NCBI GenBank assembly: GCA_022843945.1
Contig: JALHMR010000019.1
Coordinates: forward strand, 1 to 64,000
DNA length: 64,000 bases
Source: Rhodospirillaceae bacterium
Lineage (GTDB): Bacteria > Pseudomonadota > Alphaproteobacteria > CACIAM-22H2
Reading direction: 5' to 3'
Of this stretch, positions 1 through 9,181 are shown in pieces. Positions within the stretch are counted from its first letter, which is position 1; every line of letters starts with the position of its first letter. The translations under genes were made by a program, and so were the position numbers. The notes below the pieces were generated by a model, which did no database searches, was not told where the DNA came from, and saw nothing but the letters and a program-made list of their open reading frames with translations.

Positions 1-84
1 CTCGGGCCGCGTCTCCGCGTCGCCGATCTTGAAATCCCCGAGGGTCGGCTTTTCCCGTGTGGTCGCAATGCGGTGGCTGGTCAT
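1..84 (-). CDS. 5' end of an unidentified gene, cut by the left edge
   Basis: Only the first 28 codons lie in the window; the gene continues past position 1. The reverse strand has an AGGAG ribosome binding site six bases before an ATG at 84, and the reading frame stays open to the edge (it begins MTSHRIATTREKPTLGDFK). The gene is divergent from the cysteine hydrolase at 329, so the roughly 245 bases between them should hold both promoters. Too little protein is visible to assign a family; the start site is the supported part. Confidence 0.55.
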   Translation of the reverse strand, partial: MTSHRIATTREKPTLGDFKIGDAETRPE

Positions 85-328
85 GGCAATCTCCTGCGAA
101 TCGAGTGGGGCGCGGACCGCCAGCGGCAACAGGGAAAGCGAACCCTCCGCCGGCTGGTCTGCCGTGGGTTGTTCGCTCGTGTTGTGGCTGTTGCGGCGCC
201 CCGTGATCGTGGCCCCGCATCCCCTATATAGGCCCTTCAGGCCCGTATTACGACCCTTATCGTCAGCGGACCGCAGTATCCGCCCCGGCCGCGCGGAACT
301 TCGCGGTGGGCCTGTACGTTCCCCGGCA

Positions 329-937
329 GTGTCACACCTGCGCTTTGGACCCCTGCCGCCGGGACGCACCGTCCATCTGTGCGTCGACATGCAGAACCTG
401 TTCTACGAATCCACGCCCTGGCACACGCCGTGGATGGGCCGGGTGTTGCCGTGCGTTGTCCGGATGGCCGAGCGCTGTCCGGAGCGGACGATCTTCACGC
501 GCTTCATGCCGCCGCAGCGGCCGGAGGAAGCGCCGGGAGCCTGGCGCCGCTACTTCACGCAGTGGCGGGAGATGACCCGCGAGCAGGTCGATCCCCGGCT
601 GCTGGAGCTGGTTCCGCCCCTGGCGCGGCTGGCCCCGCCGGCCACGATCGTCGACAAGCGCGTCTATTCGGCGTTTCGGGCCCCGGGAATGGCGGAGGCG
701 CTGCGCCGGCTGGGTGCCGATTCCGTCATCGTCAGCGGCGCGGAGACCGATGTCTGCGTGCTGGCGAGCGTGCTCGACGCCGTCGATCTCGGGTTGCGGG
801 TCGTCATCCCCGTCGATGCGATCTGCGGCTCCGCCGACGAGACCCACGACGCGCTGATGACGCTCTACACCGAGCGCTTCAGCCAGCAGATCGAGACGAC
901 GACGGCCGAAGAGGTTCTGAAGGCGTGGCCGGGGTGA
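329..937 (+). CDS. Isochorismatase-like cysteine hydrolase
   Basis: This is a cytoplasmic hydrolase of the isochorismatase/nicotinamidase superfamily; the substrate cannot be told. The three expected catalytic elements are visible in order: an aspartate near the N-terminus (VDMQN), a lysine in the middle (IVDKRVYSAF) and the nucleophilic cysteine after the typical non-proline cis-peptide stretch (VSGAETDVCVLA). With the GTG at 329 the protein is about 202 residues, normal for the family. The frame stays open upstream to 29, but that part reads as non-coding and overlaps the divergent gene at 1-84, so the later start was chosen. No strong ribosome binding site precedes 329, so the exact start is uncertain. 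Confidence 0.75.
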   Translation: MSHLRFGPLPPGRTVHLCVDMQNLFYESTPWHTPWMGRVLPCVVRMAERCPERTIFTRFMPPQRPEEAPGAWRRYFTQWREMTREQVDPRLLELVPPLARLAPPATIVDKRVYSAFRAPGMAEALRRLGADSVIVSGAETDVCVLASVLDAVDLGLRVVIPVDAICGSADETHDALMTLYTERFSQQIETTTAEEVLKAWPG

Positions 938-995
938 GCGATGCAGGCCGGGTCGTGTATGTACCGCGGGGTCACTTTTTATCCAGCCCGTCTCG

Positions 996-1475
996 TCATC
1001 CGGTCATGGCCGCCAAAACCAGCTTCGCGAGGCGCTCCGTGACGAACGGCTTCAGGATGAATCCCGCCGCCTTGATCGCGTGCGCGTCGGCGAGCGTTCG
1101 GGGATCGGAGTTGCCGGACAGGAAGATGATCTTGGCGTTCTGCTGTTGCTGAATGCGCTTCGCGGCGGAGATGCCATTGCCCTCGCGTAGCGTGATGTCC
1201 ATGAGAACGATGTCCGGGTTCAGGCGCCGCGCGGCGTCGATGGCACCCTGCTCGGTGTCGACGATGTCGAGGATCTCGAACCCCGCTTCGGCCAGCGCGC
1301 TGTCGATGTTCATGGCCACGACGGCTTCGTCCTCGACGATGAGCACCCGTCGCTGTCCCGGCAGGGCGGCTTCGCGCGATGTCTTGTCGTATGGGGACCC
1401 CTGGTCGGGAGGGTTGCCGGAAGCGAAGAGCATGGGCGACCCGGCCCGCCGTGTGAGTTCGAGGCTTGGACTCAT
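996..1475 (-). CDS. Single-domain response regulator paired with the HisKA_2 kinase
   Basis: A receiver-only response regulator of 159 residues, presumably phosphorylated by the kinase encoded just upstream. After an N-terminal tail of about 45 residues the receiver begins with VLIVEDEAV (acidic pocket); the phospho-acceptor aspartate is in NPDIVLMDI, the conserved Thr/Ser is in IIFLSGN and the lysine is in FILKPF. There is no output domain, so it probably acts through protein contacts or a phosphorelay. Its ATG overlaps the kinase stop codon (ATGA), which shows translational coupling. A longer in-frame reading exists upstream, but it only reads the kinase gene in another frame. Confidence 0.85.
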   Translation of the reverse strand: MSPSLELTRRAGSPMLFASGNPPDQGSPYDKTSREAALPGQRRVLIVEDEAVVAMNIDSALAEAGFEILDIVDTEQGAIDAARRLNPDIVLMDITLREGNGISAAKRIQQQQNAKIIFLSGNSDPRTLADAHAIKAAGFILKPFVTERLAKLVLAAMTG

Positions 1476-3166
1476 TTCGCTGCTCCCCCCAGGGGCACAT
1501 GAAGAAGAAAGGATTTTCCGGTGTCGCGCCGCACGATCTCCAGCCGGGCCCTGATCTGGCGGGCCAGCCCGACGATCATCCTCATTCCCAGCCCTTTGCT
1601 CGTGGCGGGCTCCAGATCGGCCGGCAGGGGCCGACCGTCGTCGGAGACGGAGACAACGAGGATGTTGCCTGCGGGATGGCAGGTGACCCGGATGATGCCC
1701 TCGCCGTCGGGATAGCTGTACTTGAAGGCGTTGGTCACCAGCTCGTTCACGATGAGGGCGAGCGGAATGACTTTGTCCGTCGGCAGGGTGCAGGCACTGG
1801 CCTCGCACTCGATTCGCACCTTGTTTTCGTCACCGCCGCCGGCGGCGGCGAGTTCGCCGCAGAAATCCCGGAAAAAGACATCGATAGACACCCGGTCGAT
1901 ATGCTCGTCCGCATAGAGGCGCTGATGAACCTGCGCCACCGTGTTGATTCGGGAAACGGCCTGGTCGAATTGCTGCCGGGTTGTCGCATCCGAAATGTTC
2001 ATGCGCTGCAGCGACAGCAGGCTGGCAATGAGCTGCAGGTTGTTCTTGACCCGGTGATTGACCTCTTTGAGCAGCAGCTCCTTGCCCTGCACCGCTTCCA
2101 TCAGCTCCGACTGACGCCGTTCCAGGGCCTGGGCCATTTCCTCAACATGCTGCGACAGCGACCGGATTTCCCGGTCGCCTTGGTGAATGGGCGTGGGGGC
2201 CTCGAAATCGCCCTTGGCCAGGCGGTCGGCCCGGTCCCTGAGGGCCCGCAACGGTCGGGCGGCGCCAAAATGCGCACCGAGGATCGCCACGAAGGAGGCA
2301 AGCAGGAACACCAGGCTGGTCCAGGCGACTTCCCGCCAGAACAGCGCCTCCGACTGCCGCAACGCTGCCGTCATGGGCACCCCGACAAGGACCGTCAATT
2401 GGGTGGGCTCCTGCATCGGGGCGAAGGCGAAGGCGTATTCGCTGCCGTCCAGCCATTCCGCTTCTCCTGTGACCGCGCCCTGCCGGGTCGCGATCGCCCG
2501 CCGCACGACGGCGGAGGAGGAAATGTTCTTCCCCATCCACGTGGCGGGCTCGGGCCAGGCCGCGGCCACCGTACCGTCGCGATCGACAAGGGCGGCGATC
2601 GCGCCCTCGGGCAACGGCGGCTCGTTCAGCGTCCGCGACAGGACGCTCGTCCGATAGGCGACGAAGACCACGGCCTGGACGGCACCGTCGGGGGCGCGGA
2701 CGGGATAGGTGAAGGTGATGCTGCCCTCACCGGTCTGCCGGCCGATGATGAAGTTGCTCGACTGCATCGTGCCGGTGCGCAGGGTTTCCTTGAAATACTC
2801 CCGGTCGCCAAGATTGATCGGCCCGGTGCTGGTCAGGCTGACGCACCAGCGCTCGCCGTCCGGGTCCAGCACGGCGATCGCGGTGAGCTCGGCGACCTCG
2901 GCGGCGATTTCGCGCAACACCGTGCTGCATCTGTCCGCGTTCCGCTCGCGGACGGACTGGAGGTAGGAGATCGACGTCAGGAGCAGGCGGGAGCTTTCGA
3001 CGATGCGGTTCTGCCGGGCCGCGACCAGCCCGGCCAGCGTCTCGGCATTCTCCAGGATTACCGCCTGTCGGGTGTCGCGGACTTCGATGTCGTGAATGAT
3101 CTGAATCGCGAAGACCGGCAGCGCGGCCAGCAGAATCAGAAAAATTAACCGAAGACCCAGGCCCAC
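1472..3166 (-). CDS. Membrane sensor histidine kinase (Cache-type sensor, HAMP, HisKA_2, HATPase)
   Basis: A 564-residue inner-membrane sensor kinase. An N-terminal membrane segment (LRLIFLILLAALPVFAI) is followed by a periplasmic region of about 240 residues resembling a double Cache sensor, and a second membrane segment (TSLVFLLASFVAILGAHFG). HAMP-like residues and a HisKA_2 phosphorylation box (KEVNHRVKNNLQLIASLL) come next, then an HATPase domain with N box (VNELVTNAFKY). In alphaproteobacteria such kinases often work with receiver proteins in stress signalling; the partner here is the overlapping receiver gene. Translation starts at a GTG preceded by a G-rich stretch. The signal sensed is unknown. 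Confidence 0.88.
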   Translation of the reverse strand: MGLGLRLIFLILLAALPVFAIQIIHDIEVRDTRQAVILENAETLAGLVAARQNRIVESSRLLLTSISYLQSVRERNADRCSTVLREIAAEVAELTAIAVLDPDGERWCVSLTSTGPINLGDREYFKETLRTGTMQSSNFIIGRQTGEGSITFTYPVRAPDGAVQAVVFVAYRTSVLSRTLNEPPLPEGAIAALVDRDGTVAAAWPEPATWMGKNISSSAVVRRAIATRQGAVTGEAEWLDGSEYAFAFAPMQEPTQLTVLVGVPMTAALRQSEALFWREVAWTSLVFLLASFVAILGAHFGAARPLRALRDRADRLAKGDFEAPTPIHQGDREIRSLSQHVEEMAQALERRQSELMEAVQGKELLLKEVNHRVKNNLQLIASLLSLQRMNISDATTRQQFDQAVSRINTVAQVHQRLYADEHIDRVSIDVFFRDFCGELAAAGGGDENKVRIECEASACTLPTDKVIPLALIVNELVTNAFKYSYPDGEGIIRVTCHPAGNILVVSVSDDGRPLPADLEPATSKGLGMRMIVGLARQIRARLEIVRRDTGKSFLLHVPLGGAAK

Positions 3167-3396
3167 CCGACACCCCCCGGGGCGCAGCTTAGAGACGAGA
3201 GCCTAAACCGCCAGCCTATCCAAAGGGGTAGAAAGCCGGCGGGTCCACGACGACGTGCCACTGACTTTGATTGACCGCCGCCCGCCTCGCGGCCAGCAGC
3301 GGCGCCGCCAGACTAGTCCAGGCCGCGACGCGTGCGCTGGTGCGCGTTGTGCTGGTCTCGGCGCCGCGTTCAGACCGCCCGTAACCGGGCGGGACA
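3167..3396. other. Intergenic region upstream of the sensor kinase
   Basis: No convincing gene is seen here. A reverse-strand frame of 65 codons (3203-3400) is arginine-rich with no family signature and no ribosome binding site, so it was not called. The region should contain the promoter of the kinase/receiver operon and the end of the two-gene membrane-protein operon above it. Confidence 0.4.
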
Positions 3397-3891
3397 TCAC
3401 CCGGCGGGCGTGAGCTTCCGGACGTCGTTGACCGTGAGGTCGCCGGCGAGCTGCTGGGATTTGATCATCGCCGCCTGGGATCCGGCCGACCAGAACAGGA
3501 TCGGGCGCACGGGCCGGTCGGCGGTCCGGGCGTTCGCGCGGCGGACGAGGAAGTTCGCGATCCAGGGATCCTCGCTGGCCGAGGCGGGGATTTCAGCGGA
3601 GACCAGGACCTCGATCGGTGGCGGCGGGGGCGCTTCGCGTTGCTTCTGGCGCAGCTGCCGCTCTTCCTCCCGGCTCTTCTCCGTCTGGCGCTCCAGCTGC
3701 TTGATCTCGTGCCCCAGCTTTTCCTGGGTGCGCTGCTCTTCGCCCAGTTCGCGCTGGGCCTGGCGCAGCGCCGCGCCGAGCCTGCCGATGCGGACATCGC
3801 CGGCATCCCAGTAGACCTGGAAACGCCGCAGGCACCAGGCGAACCAGGCGCCAAGGGCGAGAAGGACGAGCCACATGCCGGCAGTCGCCAT
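3397..3891 (-). CDS. Small membrane-anchored coiled-coil protein, unknown function
   Basis: A 164-residue protein I do not recognise. It begins with one hydrophobic segment (MWLVLLALGAWFAWCL), followed by a charged Gln/Glu/Arg-rich helix of about 60 residues that should form a coiled coil, a short proline run (PPPPP), and a C-terminal part containing PVRPILFWSAGSQ. The upstream gene shares the C-terminal ILFWS/VLFWS pattern and the same plan (membrane segment then helical region), so the two may be distant paralogues or assembly partners. The ATG follows the neighbour's stop codon by three bases, indicating one operon. Confidence 0.6.
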   Translation of the reverse strand: MATAGMWLVLLALGAWFAWCLRRFQVYWDAGDVRIGRLGAALRQAQRELGEEQRTQEKLGHEIKQLERQTEKSREEERQLRQKQREAPPPPPIEVLVSAEIPASASEDPWIANFLVRRANARTADRPVRPILFWSAGSQAAMIKSQQLAGDLTVNDVRKLTPAG

Positions 3892-3894
3892 GGT

Positions 3895-4446
3895 TCAGGC
3901 CGCCGCCTCTTGCGAGGTCGACGCTCCCGGTGAGGGCGCGGCCGTCTTCTCGATCTGCCGGAAGGCGCCGAGCTCGTACCCGGCCTTGGCGGAGAAGAGA
4001 CGGGAGGCCACTCTCTCGGCGGCATCCGGATTGGTCGCCCAGACATCGACGAAGTTCTCGTACGACCAGAAAAGCACCTGGTTCGGCTCGGGTTTGTCGG
4101 ACAGGTTCCGCCGCAGCGAGGCGCGGAAGATCGGCAGAATGCCGGGCTCGCCGACTTCGTGGATGAAAATCTCGCGCGCCTTCGGGGCGTCGGCGATGTC
4201 GTGGTTCGCTTGCTGCAGCGCCGCCTTGGCGGCTTCGCTGCGCGTCTTTACCGCTGCGAGCTCGGCCTGGCGGATCTGTGTCAGCTCCCGGGCCTTGAGC
4301 GTCTCGGCCTTGGCTTCCAGGATCTGCTTCTCGATCCCCTGCGCCTGCGGGACGCGCGAGATCGATTCCTTGAAAACCTGGAGCACGACCTCGAGCCCGG
4401 CCAGAAACATGGCCAGCACCGTGACGACGTTGCCCAGCCCGTTCAC
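3895..4446 (-). CDS. Membrane/coiled-coil protein, unknown function, first gene of a pair
   Basis: A 183-residue protein with an N-terminal membrane segment (VVTVLAMFLAGLEVVLQVF), a long alanine/glutamate-rich helix with heptad character (about residues 40-90), and a C-terminal region with QVLFWSYENFVDVWATN. No domain was recognised. It is the promoter-proximal member of a two-gene operon with the coiled-coil protein at 3397-3891. A C-terminal cytoplasmic domain that needs its partner is plausible but is only an inference from the shared architecture. Confidence 0.6.
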   Translation of the reverse strand: MNGLGNVVTVLAMFLAGLEVVLQVFKESISRVPQAQGIEKQILEAKAETLKARELTQIRQAELAAVKTRSEAAKAALQQANHDIADAPKAREIFIHEVGEPGILPIFRASLRRNLSDKPEPNQVLFWSYENFVDVWATNPDAAERVASRLFSAKAGYELGAFRQIEKTAAPSPGASTSQEAAA

Positions 4447-5385
4447 GGCGCCGCTCCCGGCGAGGCCGGCGCAAGCCGGCTTGATGGTGACGCGCTCATT
4501 CGATCGCCGCTCCCAATCCCGACATTCCGTGCGGGGCGCCCGCCCGGGGGGCCATGCCCCCCGCGAACCTGCCCCCCGGACCGGGGCACCCCTGTTTTTA
4601 AAGAAGCTATGTAAACAGGGGCTTAATTCGGCCTCGCGGGGCCTATTTATCGCCGGACCACCCGCGACCCCCCTCGAACCCCCTTGTATCTACTGCCCGA
4701 ATTCCGCCCCGCTTCGGGCCAAAATCCGCCGGGTGGCGGCGATGGCCGGCGAGATCGCCGATCTGGCGGCGACGGTGGCCAGGCGCGAGGCCGGGCAGCA
4801 GGCGGCGGGCAAGGCGCAGCGGAGCCGGGTCTCGCCCCGCGCCGCACAGCGGGGCGCCTTGCAGCAGCAATTCCTGCTGTGGTGCGGCGACCCGCTGCTG
4901 ATCCAGGTCCGGCTGATCGGCGATGCCCTGGCGCCGCCGCCGCACTTCTCGGACAGTTCGTCAGGCGCGTGGTGCGCTGAGGCGGCGGCGTTCGCGGCAA
5001 GGCTGGGTCTAGCAGATCAAAAACCACGACGACCGATGCCGTACTGCAAGTGTAGCGCTCGGTGAGTTTTTTGAGTGGCCGTTGTACCGCCTAGCATCAC
5101 TTCACCGCCGGATGTAATGTGGCGGAGCGATCCGGCACAGTGCTCCGGGGGTTGGGCGTGGGGGCGTCCATCTGCATCTGTGCGGGAGTCTCCAACTGAT
5201 CTGATCTGCGCGCCCCGGCGCGTTTCGTTGCTGCCCATCAGCGCGCCGTCTCGTCGTGCTTGGCGCACCATTTCCAACACCGCCGCAGATTTACGTCGCT
5301 CGGAATTCCACTCCAGAGGCCGCAAGACCGTACACGCGCACCCACGTCGTTCGTAATCCGTGATGTCAGCAGGGGGACCGAACCG
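4447..5385. other. Long region without a supported gene
   Basis: About 940 bases with no gene I can support. An open frame from an ATG at 4742 to a stop at 5065 would give 107 residues (MAGEIADLAATVARREAG at the start), but it lacks a ribosome binding site and a recognisable family. An inverted repeat lies at 4589-4621 (cccctgttt and aaacagggg around a 15-base loop). Very cytosine-rich runs lie at 4550-4590 and around 4670. The end of the region carries the leader of the operon starting at 5386. It may be a decayed gene or a border of the inserted operon. Confidence 0.4.
4589..4621. repeat. Inverted repeat, possible hairpin
   Basis: Two perfectly complementary 9-base arms (cccctgttt at 4589-4597 and aaacagggg at 4613-4621) enclose a 15-base AT-rich loop. 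It sits upstream of the reverse-strand gene starting at 4446, so it could be an operator or leader structure; a terminator role is less likely because no gene is known to end here. Confidence 0.35.
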
Positions 5386-8178
5386 ATGATGAAAAGCGTT
5401 TTCACGCCGTTGCGTACCTGTGTCGGCAAGCGGCTCAGGATACGCAGTATCGAGGTGACCGGCCGGTCCACGGCGGTCCAGGACGGCGGTCTTGAGGAAG
5501 ACATACGCGCTACATCGTTGGCCGAGGTTTCCACCCAGACCTACGGCGACTTCCTCCCGCGGCGAATCTCCCGCAAGGGCTCTCGAGGGCGCATTAACGT
5601 ATTTCAGCCGTTCGCCGGCACCGGGACGCTGCCCTTGCCGGAGGGTTTTGACGGCGAGGACCGCATACCCTCGATCCTGCATCTGCGCGGCCTCTTCGGC
5701 TCGGCCAGTGAGGTGGATTCGCGGCAGTTGTGGATCGAGATCACGATCGAGCTCCAGGCGCCAGCGCTTGTCGGGGGGATTTGCTACGCCGGCCATCCCT
5801 TGCTGCCCTACAGCGTCACCAACGGCGGGGAGACCTCGGTAAATTTCGGGCTGCCGCGCGAAATGCGCCTGAGCTGGGCCGGTCCGAGCACCGGCTTCCT
5901 GGACGACGATGCTGCCGTGACGCGCCAGCAACCCGTTTCGCATGGCGGCTTGCAGTTCCTGCAATCCGGGCCCGTGCGGACCAGCCGGCTGGTGCTCCGG
6001 CTGTCTGATTTCCCGAAGTTCACGACCGAGATAACACCCGACAACACCGAGGAGAGATTCGGATTTCTGATCCCGCTGCTCTTTGTCTACGAATACAGCG
6101 AGGCGGTGCGCTATGTCCCGCAGGTCAGAGCCGGCTTGTTGGCGGCGGTGAAAGAAGGCGGCAAGCCGCGCCAGAGCGCGGATTTCATCTTCTACGCGGA
6201 CGCACCGCGTAAAACCTATATGGCGCTGACCGCCGGAAGCCTGTTCGATACCGGCGGGCGGAACTATGTCGCCGGCCCCGCCAACATGGTCACGCCGTTC
6301 CGCGAACGCTATTGCTCGCCCGTGCTCGAGGTGCAAGAGCGGATTGTGTTCTATCTGGAGCAGGCCGAGGAAAATCCGCGCTGCACCGCTGGCCTGTGTG
6401 CCAGCTTCGTTCGGATGTCGTTAGCGGGAATCCTTGCCCGGCCGAAGCTCCGGTTGCAGATCTACGAATTGGATCCGATCGACGGCGTGTCGCCCCTCGA
6501 TCCGACGCCGCCCCATGAGAACAAGTATGCGCGAGGACTCTACGACGGCGTTGTCGCCGGCGGTGGTGCGTTGGAAGTCACGGCCCGCTTCGACAGGCCT
6601 TCCGCGTCGCGCTACTTCGTCGTGGTTCTGACGAATATCTCCGAAGCACAAGGCATCTCCGGCGGACAAGGACAGATCGCGCTGCGAAGCCTCAGTCTCG
6701 TGCAGTCCGCCCATGTCTCCGTGACGGCGCGCCCGGCGCGCAACCGCCTCGTGCGGCGGCTCAACTACCGGCTGATCGGCGACAATCTCGCCGGAGACTA
6801 CTCGACCCTCGGCGCGGACGGCTTTGCCTTCTCGGTCGAGCGCGTCGTGGCCGGCCAGCGCAAGGAAGTATTGTTCGCCGCCAACAGCCTGCTGGACCTG
6901 CTGCAGTCCGGATCGGCGCGGCTTTACGCCAACCATCGCTACGACGAGACCATCAAGGATGAGAGCCGCGAAGAGGTGACGACCGAAGCCGGCGGCAGCG
7001 ACCACCACATCAGCAAGGCGCGCTCCGCCGGCTGGCGGCGCACCGAGGCCGGCAAGAACGTGGGCAAGGATATCGCCTGGCCGCATCACAGGCCGCCGCC
7101 GACCCCCGCCATGGAGACGAACGGCAAGGATGTGAGGCATCTGACGTTTCCGGACAACGCACCGGATGGCCGCCACGAATTTGCCTCGCTGGGCAATCTC
7201 GAGACGCGGACGCAGTCGGAGATGATCGGCAACGAGGGCCTGGGGGCGCTCCTCGATCCGATCCGCAACATCGTGAACACCATCGCGAAGGAAAACCCGA
7301 TCGTCAGCGACCCGAATTTCTGGCCTGATCCGACCGGGGGCCCCCGCCTCCTGCGTGACGACGTGCCCGCAGACCTGCCAACCGAGAACCGGGCGAATCC
7401 TGACGCCGTGAAATGGGCGGATGTCTGGGACGGCATGCCGAACGTTCGCCGGGTCGGCCTGGTCACCAATCTTTCTATCCCGCCACTTTTTGCCTCTCCC
7501 CAGATGTTTGCGGATATGGTCGAACAGATACCCGCCGCGTTGATCGCCTTTCGCGACATGTTTGGGACGGGGACCCTGCCCGCGGGTCCGTCGCTGACCT
7601 CCGCGGCTTCAGCGGCGGCCCTCGGCACGGTACTGGGCCTCACGGTCAATCCTCTTCGGCCTGGCAGCCTGGATGTGCTTCTGGCGTTGCAGCTTCTGAA
7701 CGGTATGGGCATCGGGCTCAGCGGGAGTGCTGCGTATTTTGTCGGCGGCGGCATCTCCTTTTCTTCCGCGCCGGTGCTCCCCAGCCTCAACCACACGACG
7801 ATGAGCGGCCTCACGGGATCGATCAGCAAGCAGGCGCACCAGGCCGGCTATTCCTACAGCCAGCAGCTGAGCGGCGGTTTCGACCAGAACACCGTGGAGA
7901 CCGAGTTCCTCGGCGGCTTCGTCGCGCGCACGGTGAGACGCACGCTAAATCCGGAGAAACGCCGATCCCAGGGCGCCGAGGTTGAATGGCAGGGCCGGCG
8001 TACGGACATCGTGACCGGATCGATCCCCCTGTCCCTGACGCTGGCGGCCCTGGGCGGGAAAATGTACCGGACCTCGGATGAATCCCTGTGCGTGCGCTTC
8101 ACCGGCGGCATGGGGAATTCGGCATCCATGGATGTGTGGTTCGACGTCGACGAGGAGGTGATCCGCGATGATTATTGA
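5386..8178 (+). CDS. Large protein of unknown function, first gene of the five-gene operon
   Basis: A 930-residue protein that matches no family I know. The ATG at 5386 follows an AGGGGG purine run about nine bases upstream; the frame is open from 5260, but the earlier part has no start context. The N-terminal half is rich in alternating hydrophobic/polar stretches suggesting beta-sandwich folds (for example RQLWIEITIELQAPA and ASRYFVVVLTN). The middle is polar and histidine-rich (about residues 540-600). The C-terminal third has glycine/alanine/serine-rich hydrophobic segments (ALLAL-type stretch near residues 760-800 and YFVGGGISFSSAP) and ends in an acidic strand. No signal peptide is seen. 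Its 3' end overlaps the next gene by 11 bases, showing coupled translation. A structural, surface or injected-complex role is a guess. Confidence 0.75.
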   Translation: MMKSVFTPLRTCVGKRLRIRSIEVTGRSTAVQDGGLEEDIRATSLAEVSTQTYGDFLPRRISRKGSRGRINVFQPFAGTGTLPLPEGFDGEDRIPSILHLRGLFGSASEVDSRQLWIEITIELQAPALVGGICYAGHPLLPYSVTNGGETSVNFGLPREMRLSWAGPSTGFLDDDAAVTRQQPVSHGGLQFLQSGPVRTSRLVLRLSDFPKFTTEITPDNTEERFGFLIPLLFVYEYSEAVRYVPQVRAGLLAAVKEGGKPRQSADFIFYADAPRKTYMALTAGSLFDTGGRNYVAGPANMVTPFRERYCSPVLEVQERIVFYLEQAEENPRCTAGLCASFVRMSLAGILARPKLRLQIYELDPIDGVSPLDPTPPHENKYARGLYDGVVAGGGALEVTARFDRPSASRYFVVVLTNISEAQGISGGQGQIALRSLSLVQSAHVSVTARPARNRLVRRLNYRLIGDNLAGDYSTLGADGFAFSVERVVAGQRKEVLFAANSLLDLLQSGSARLYANHRYDETIKDESREEVTTEAGGSDHHISKARSAGWRRTEAGKNVGKDIAWPHHRPPPTPAMETNGKDVRHLTFPDNAPDGRHEFASLGNLETRTQSEMIGNEGLGALLDPIRNIVNTIAKENPIVSDPNFWPDPTGGPRLLRDDVPADLPTENRANPDAVKWADVWDGMPNVRRVGLVTNLSIPPLFASPQMFADMVEQIPAALIAFRDMFGTGTLPAGPSLTSAASAAALGTVLGLTVNPLRPGSLDVLLALQLLNGMGIGLSGSAAYFVGGGISFSSAPVLPSLNHTTMSGLTGSISKQAHQAGYSYSQQLSGGFDQNTVETEFLGGFVARTVRRTLNPEKRRSQGAEVEWQGRRTDIVTGSIPLSLTLAALGGKMYRTSDESLCVRFTGGMGNSASMDVWFDVDEEVIRDDY

Positions 8179-9178
8179 CCAGATCGTCCTGGCCGGCAGC
8201 GCGGCCTATCTCAAGCGGGATGACGTCGACGAGGACGATCCCGAAGTCCTGAACCTGGCGCAGGGCACGCGTATCGGCTCCTCGGCAACACCCGGCGAGG
8301 GTCTCGTCCAGGAGATCAACGGGCTGAACCTGCAGATCGAGCGCGACGACGTCATGGAGCTGTTTGCGCGTCAGGCCGAGCCGCTGATCGCCGTCGAAGT
8401 CTGGAAGGAGATGTTTCCGGGCCTGTTCAAGGACCCCTACGCGCACCGCGTGCACCGGGTGGCGGGGTTCGAGGATTTCGGCCGCGGGACGCTGGAGAAT
8501 CTCCGGGTCATGGAAGTCGACGGCGTGCCGGCGCTGGTTTCGCTCGGCGCCGGCGAGCCGAGCCGCTGGCTGTCACCGATCTACCAGATGCCCGGGCCAC
8601 TCAATTTCGACGCGGTCGCCTGGGACATCCCCAGCGCCAAGACGACGACGCCCGACGCCTTTACCTACGGTCTGCGCCTCTATGTATGGCGGGAGGGGGA
8701 GGATCTGGGCGCCGCCCCCACCTCCGTGGGAGTGGTCAAGGGCGCGCCACCGCGGAGAAACCGGTTCAGGGACAATCTGCAGTCCAAGCTGGCGGATGTC
8801 ATTGCCTATCAGGTCGAGTTCACCGCCACGGTGAAGGCCGATGCTTTCCTGAACGAGCGCCATAGCGGGACGGCAGGCGGCGAATCGCTGGGCCGACCGC
8901 TGCTCACCGGCGTGCATCTGCTGGAGATGGTGTCATCGGCGCATAACTACCACTCGCTGCAGGAGATGATCGAGGATTCGTCGGACTACAGTCTCTTCGA
9001 TCTGGGGAACGATCCGCCGCGGCGGCTGACCTGCGCGCTGAACCTGACGGCGACCCTGACCGTCGGCGAGCGCATCGTCCTTAAGGTGCCCCGCGCGGAC
9101 CCCAAGCTGAAGCGATTGGAGGCGCGGTTGGACGCTAATGTCCTTCTGCGGCCGCCGCGCATCGACAAGAGGGGGTGA
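8168..9178 (+). CDS. Unknown protein, second gene of the five-gene operon
   Basis: A 336-residue protein with no recognised domain. It starts inside the end of the preceding gene (ATGATTATTGA), so the two are translationally coupled. The sequence is mixed alpha/beta with a central stretch GPLNFDAVAWDIPSAK, a predicted beta-rich C-terminal part (RLTCALNLTATLTVGERIVL), and no membrane segment or signal peptide. Such a soluble protein beside a large beta-rich one fits a complex made by the operon, but this is inference from context only. Confidence 0.72.
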   Translation: MIIDQIVLAGSAAYLKRDDVDEDDPEVLNLAQGTRIGSSATPGEGLVQEINGLNLQIERDDVMELFARQAEPLIAVEVWKEMFPGLFKDPYAHRVHRVAGFEDFGRGTLENLRVMEVDGVPALVSLGAGEPSRWLSPIYQMPGPLNFDAVAWDIPSAKTTTPDAFTYGLRLYVWREGEDLGAAPTSVGVVKGAPPRRNRFRDNLQSKLADVIAYQVEFTATVKADAFLNERHSGTAGGESLGRPLLTGVHLLEMVSSAHNYHSLQEMIEDSSDYSLFDLGNDPPRRLTCALNLTATLTVGERIVLKVPRADPKLKRLEARLDANVLLRPPRIDKRG

Positions 9179-9181
9179 GCG

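Noticed and set aside
1466-3148. A 560-codon forward frame opposite the HisKA_2 kinase
   Set aside because: Antisense to a gene with clear kinase motifs; no recognisable domain.
3875-5065. A long forward frame spanning the membrane-protein gene and the gene-free region
   Set aside because: Its first part is antisense to the gene at 3895-4446 and its end has no start context. The tail from 4742 was described under the intergenic region instead.
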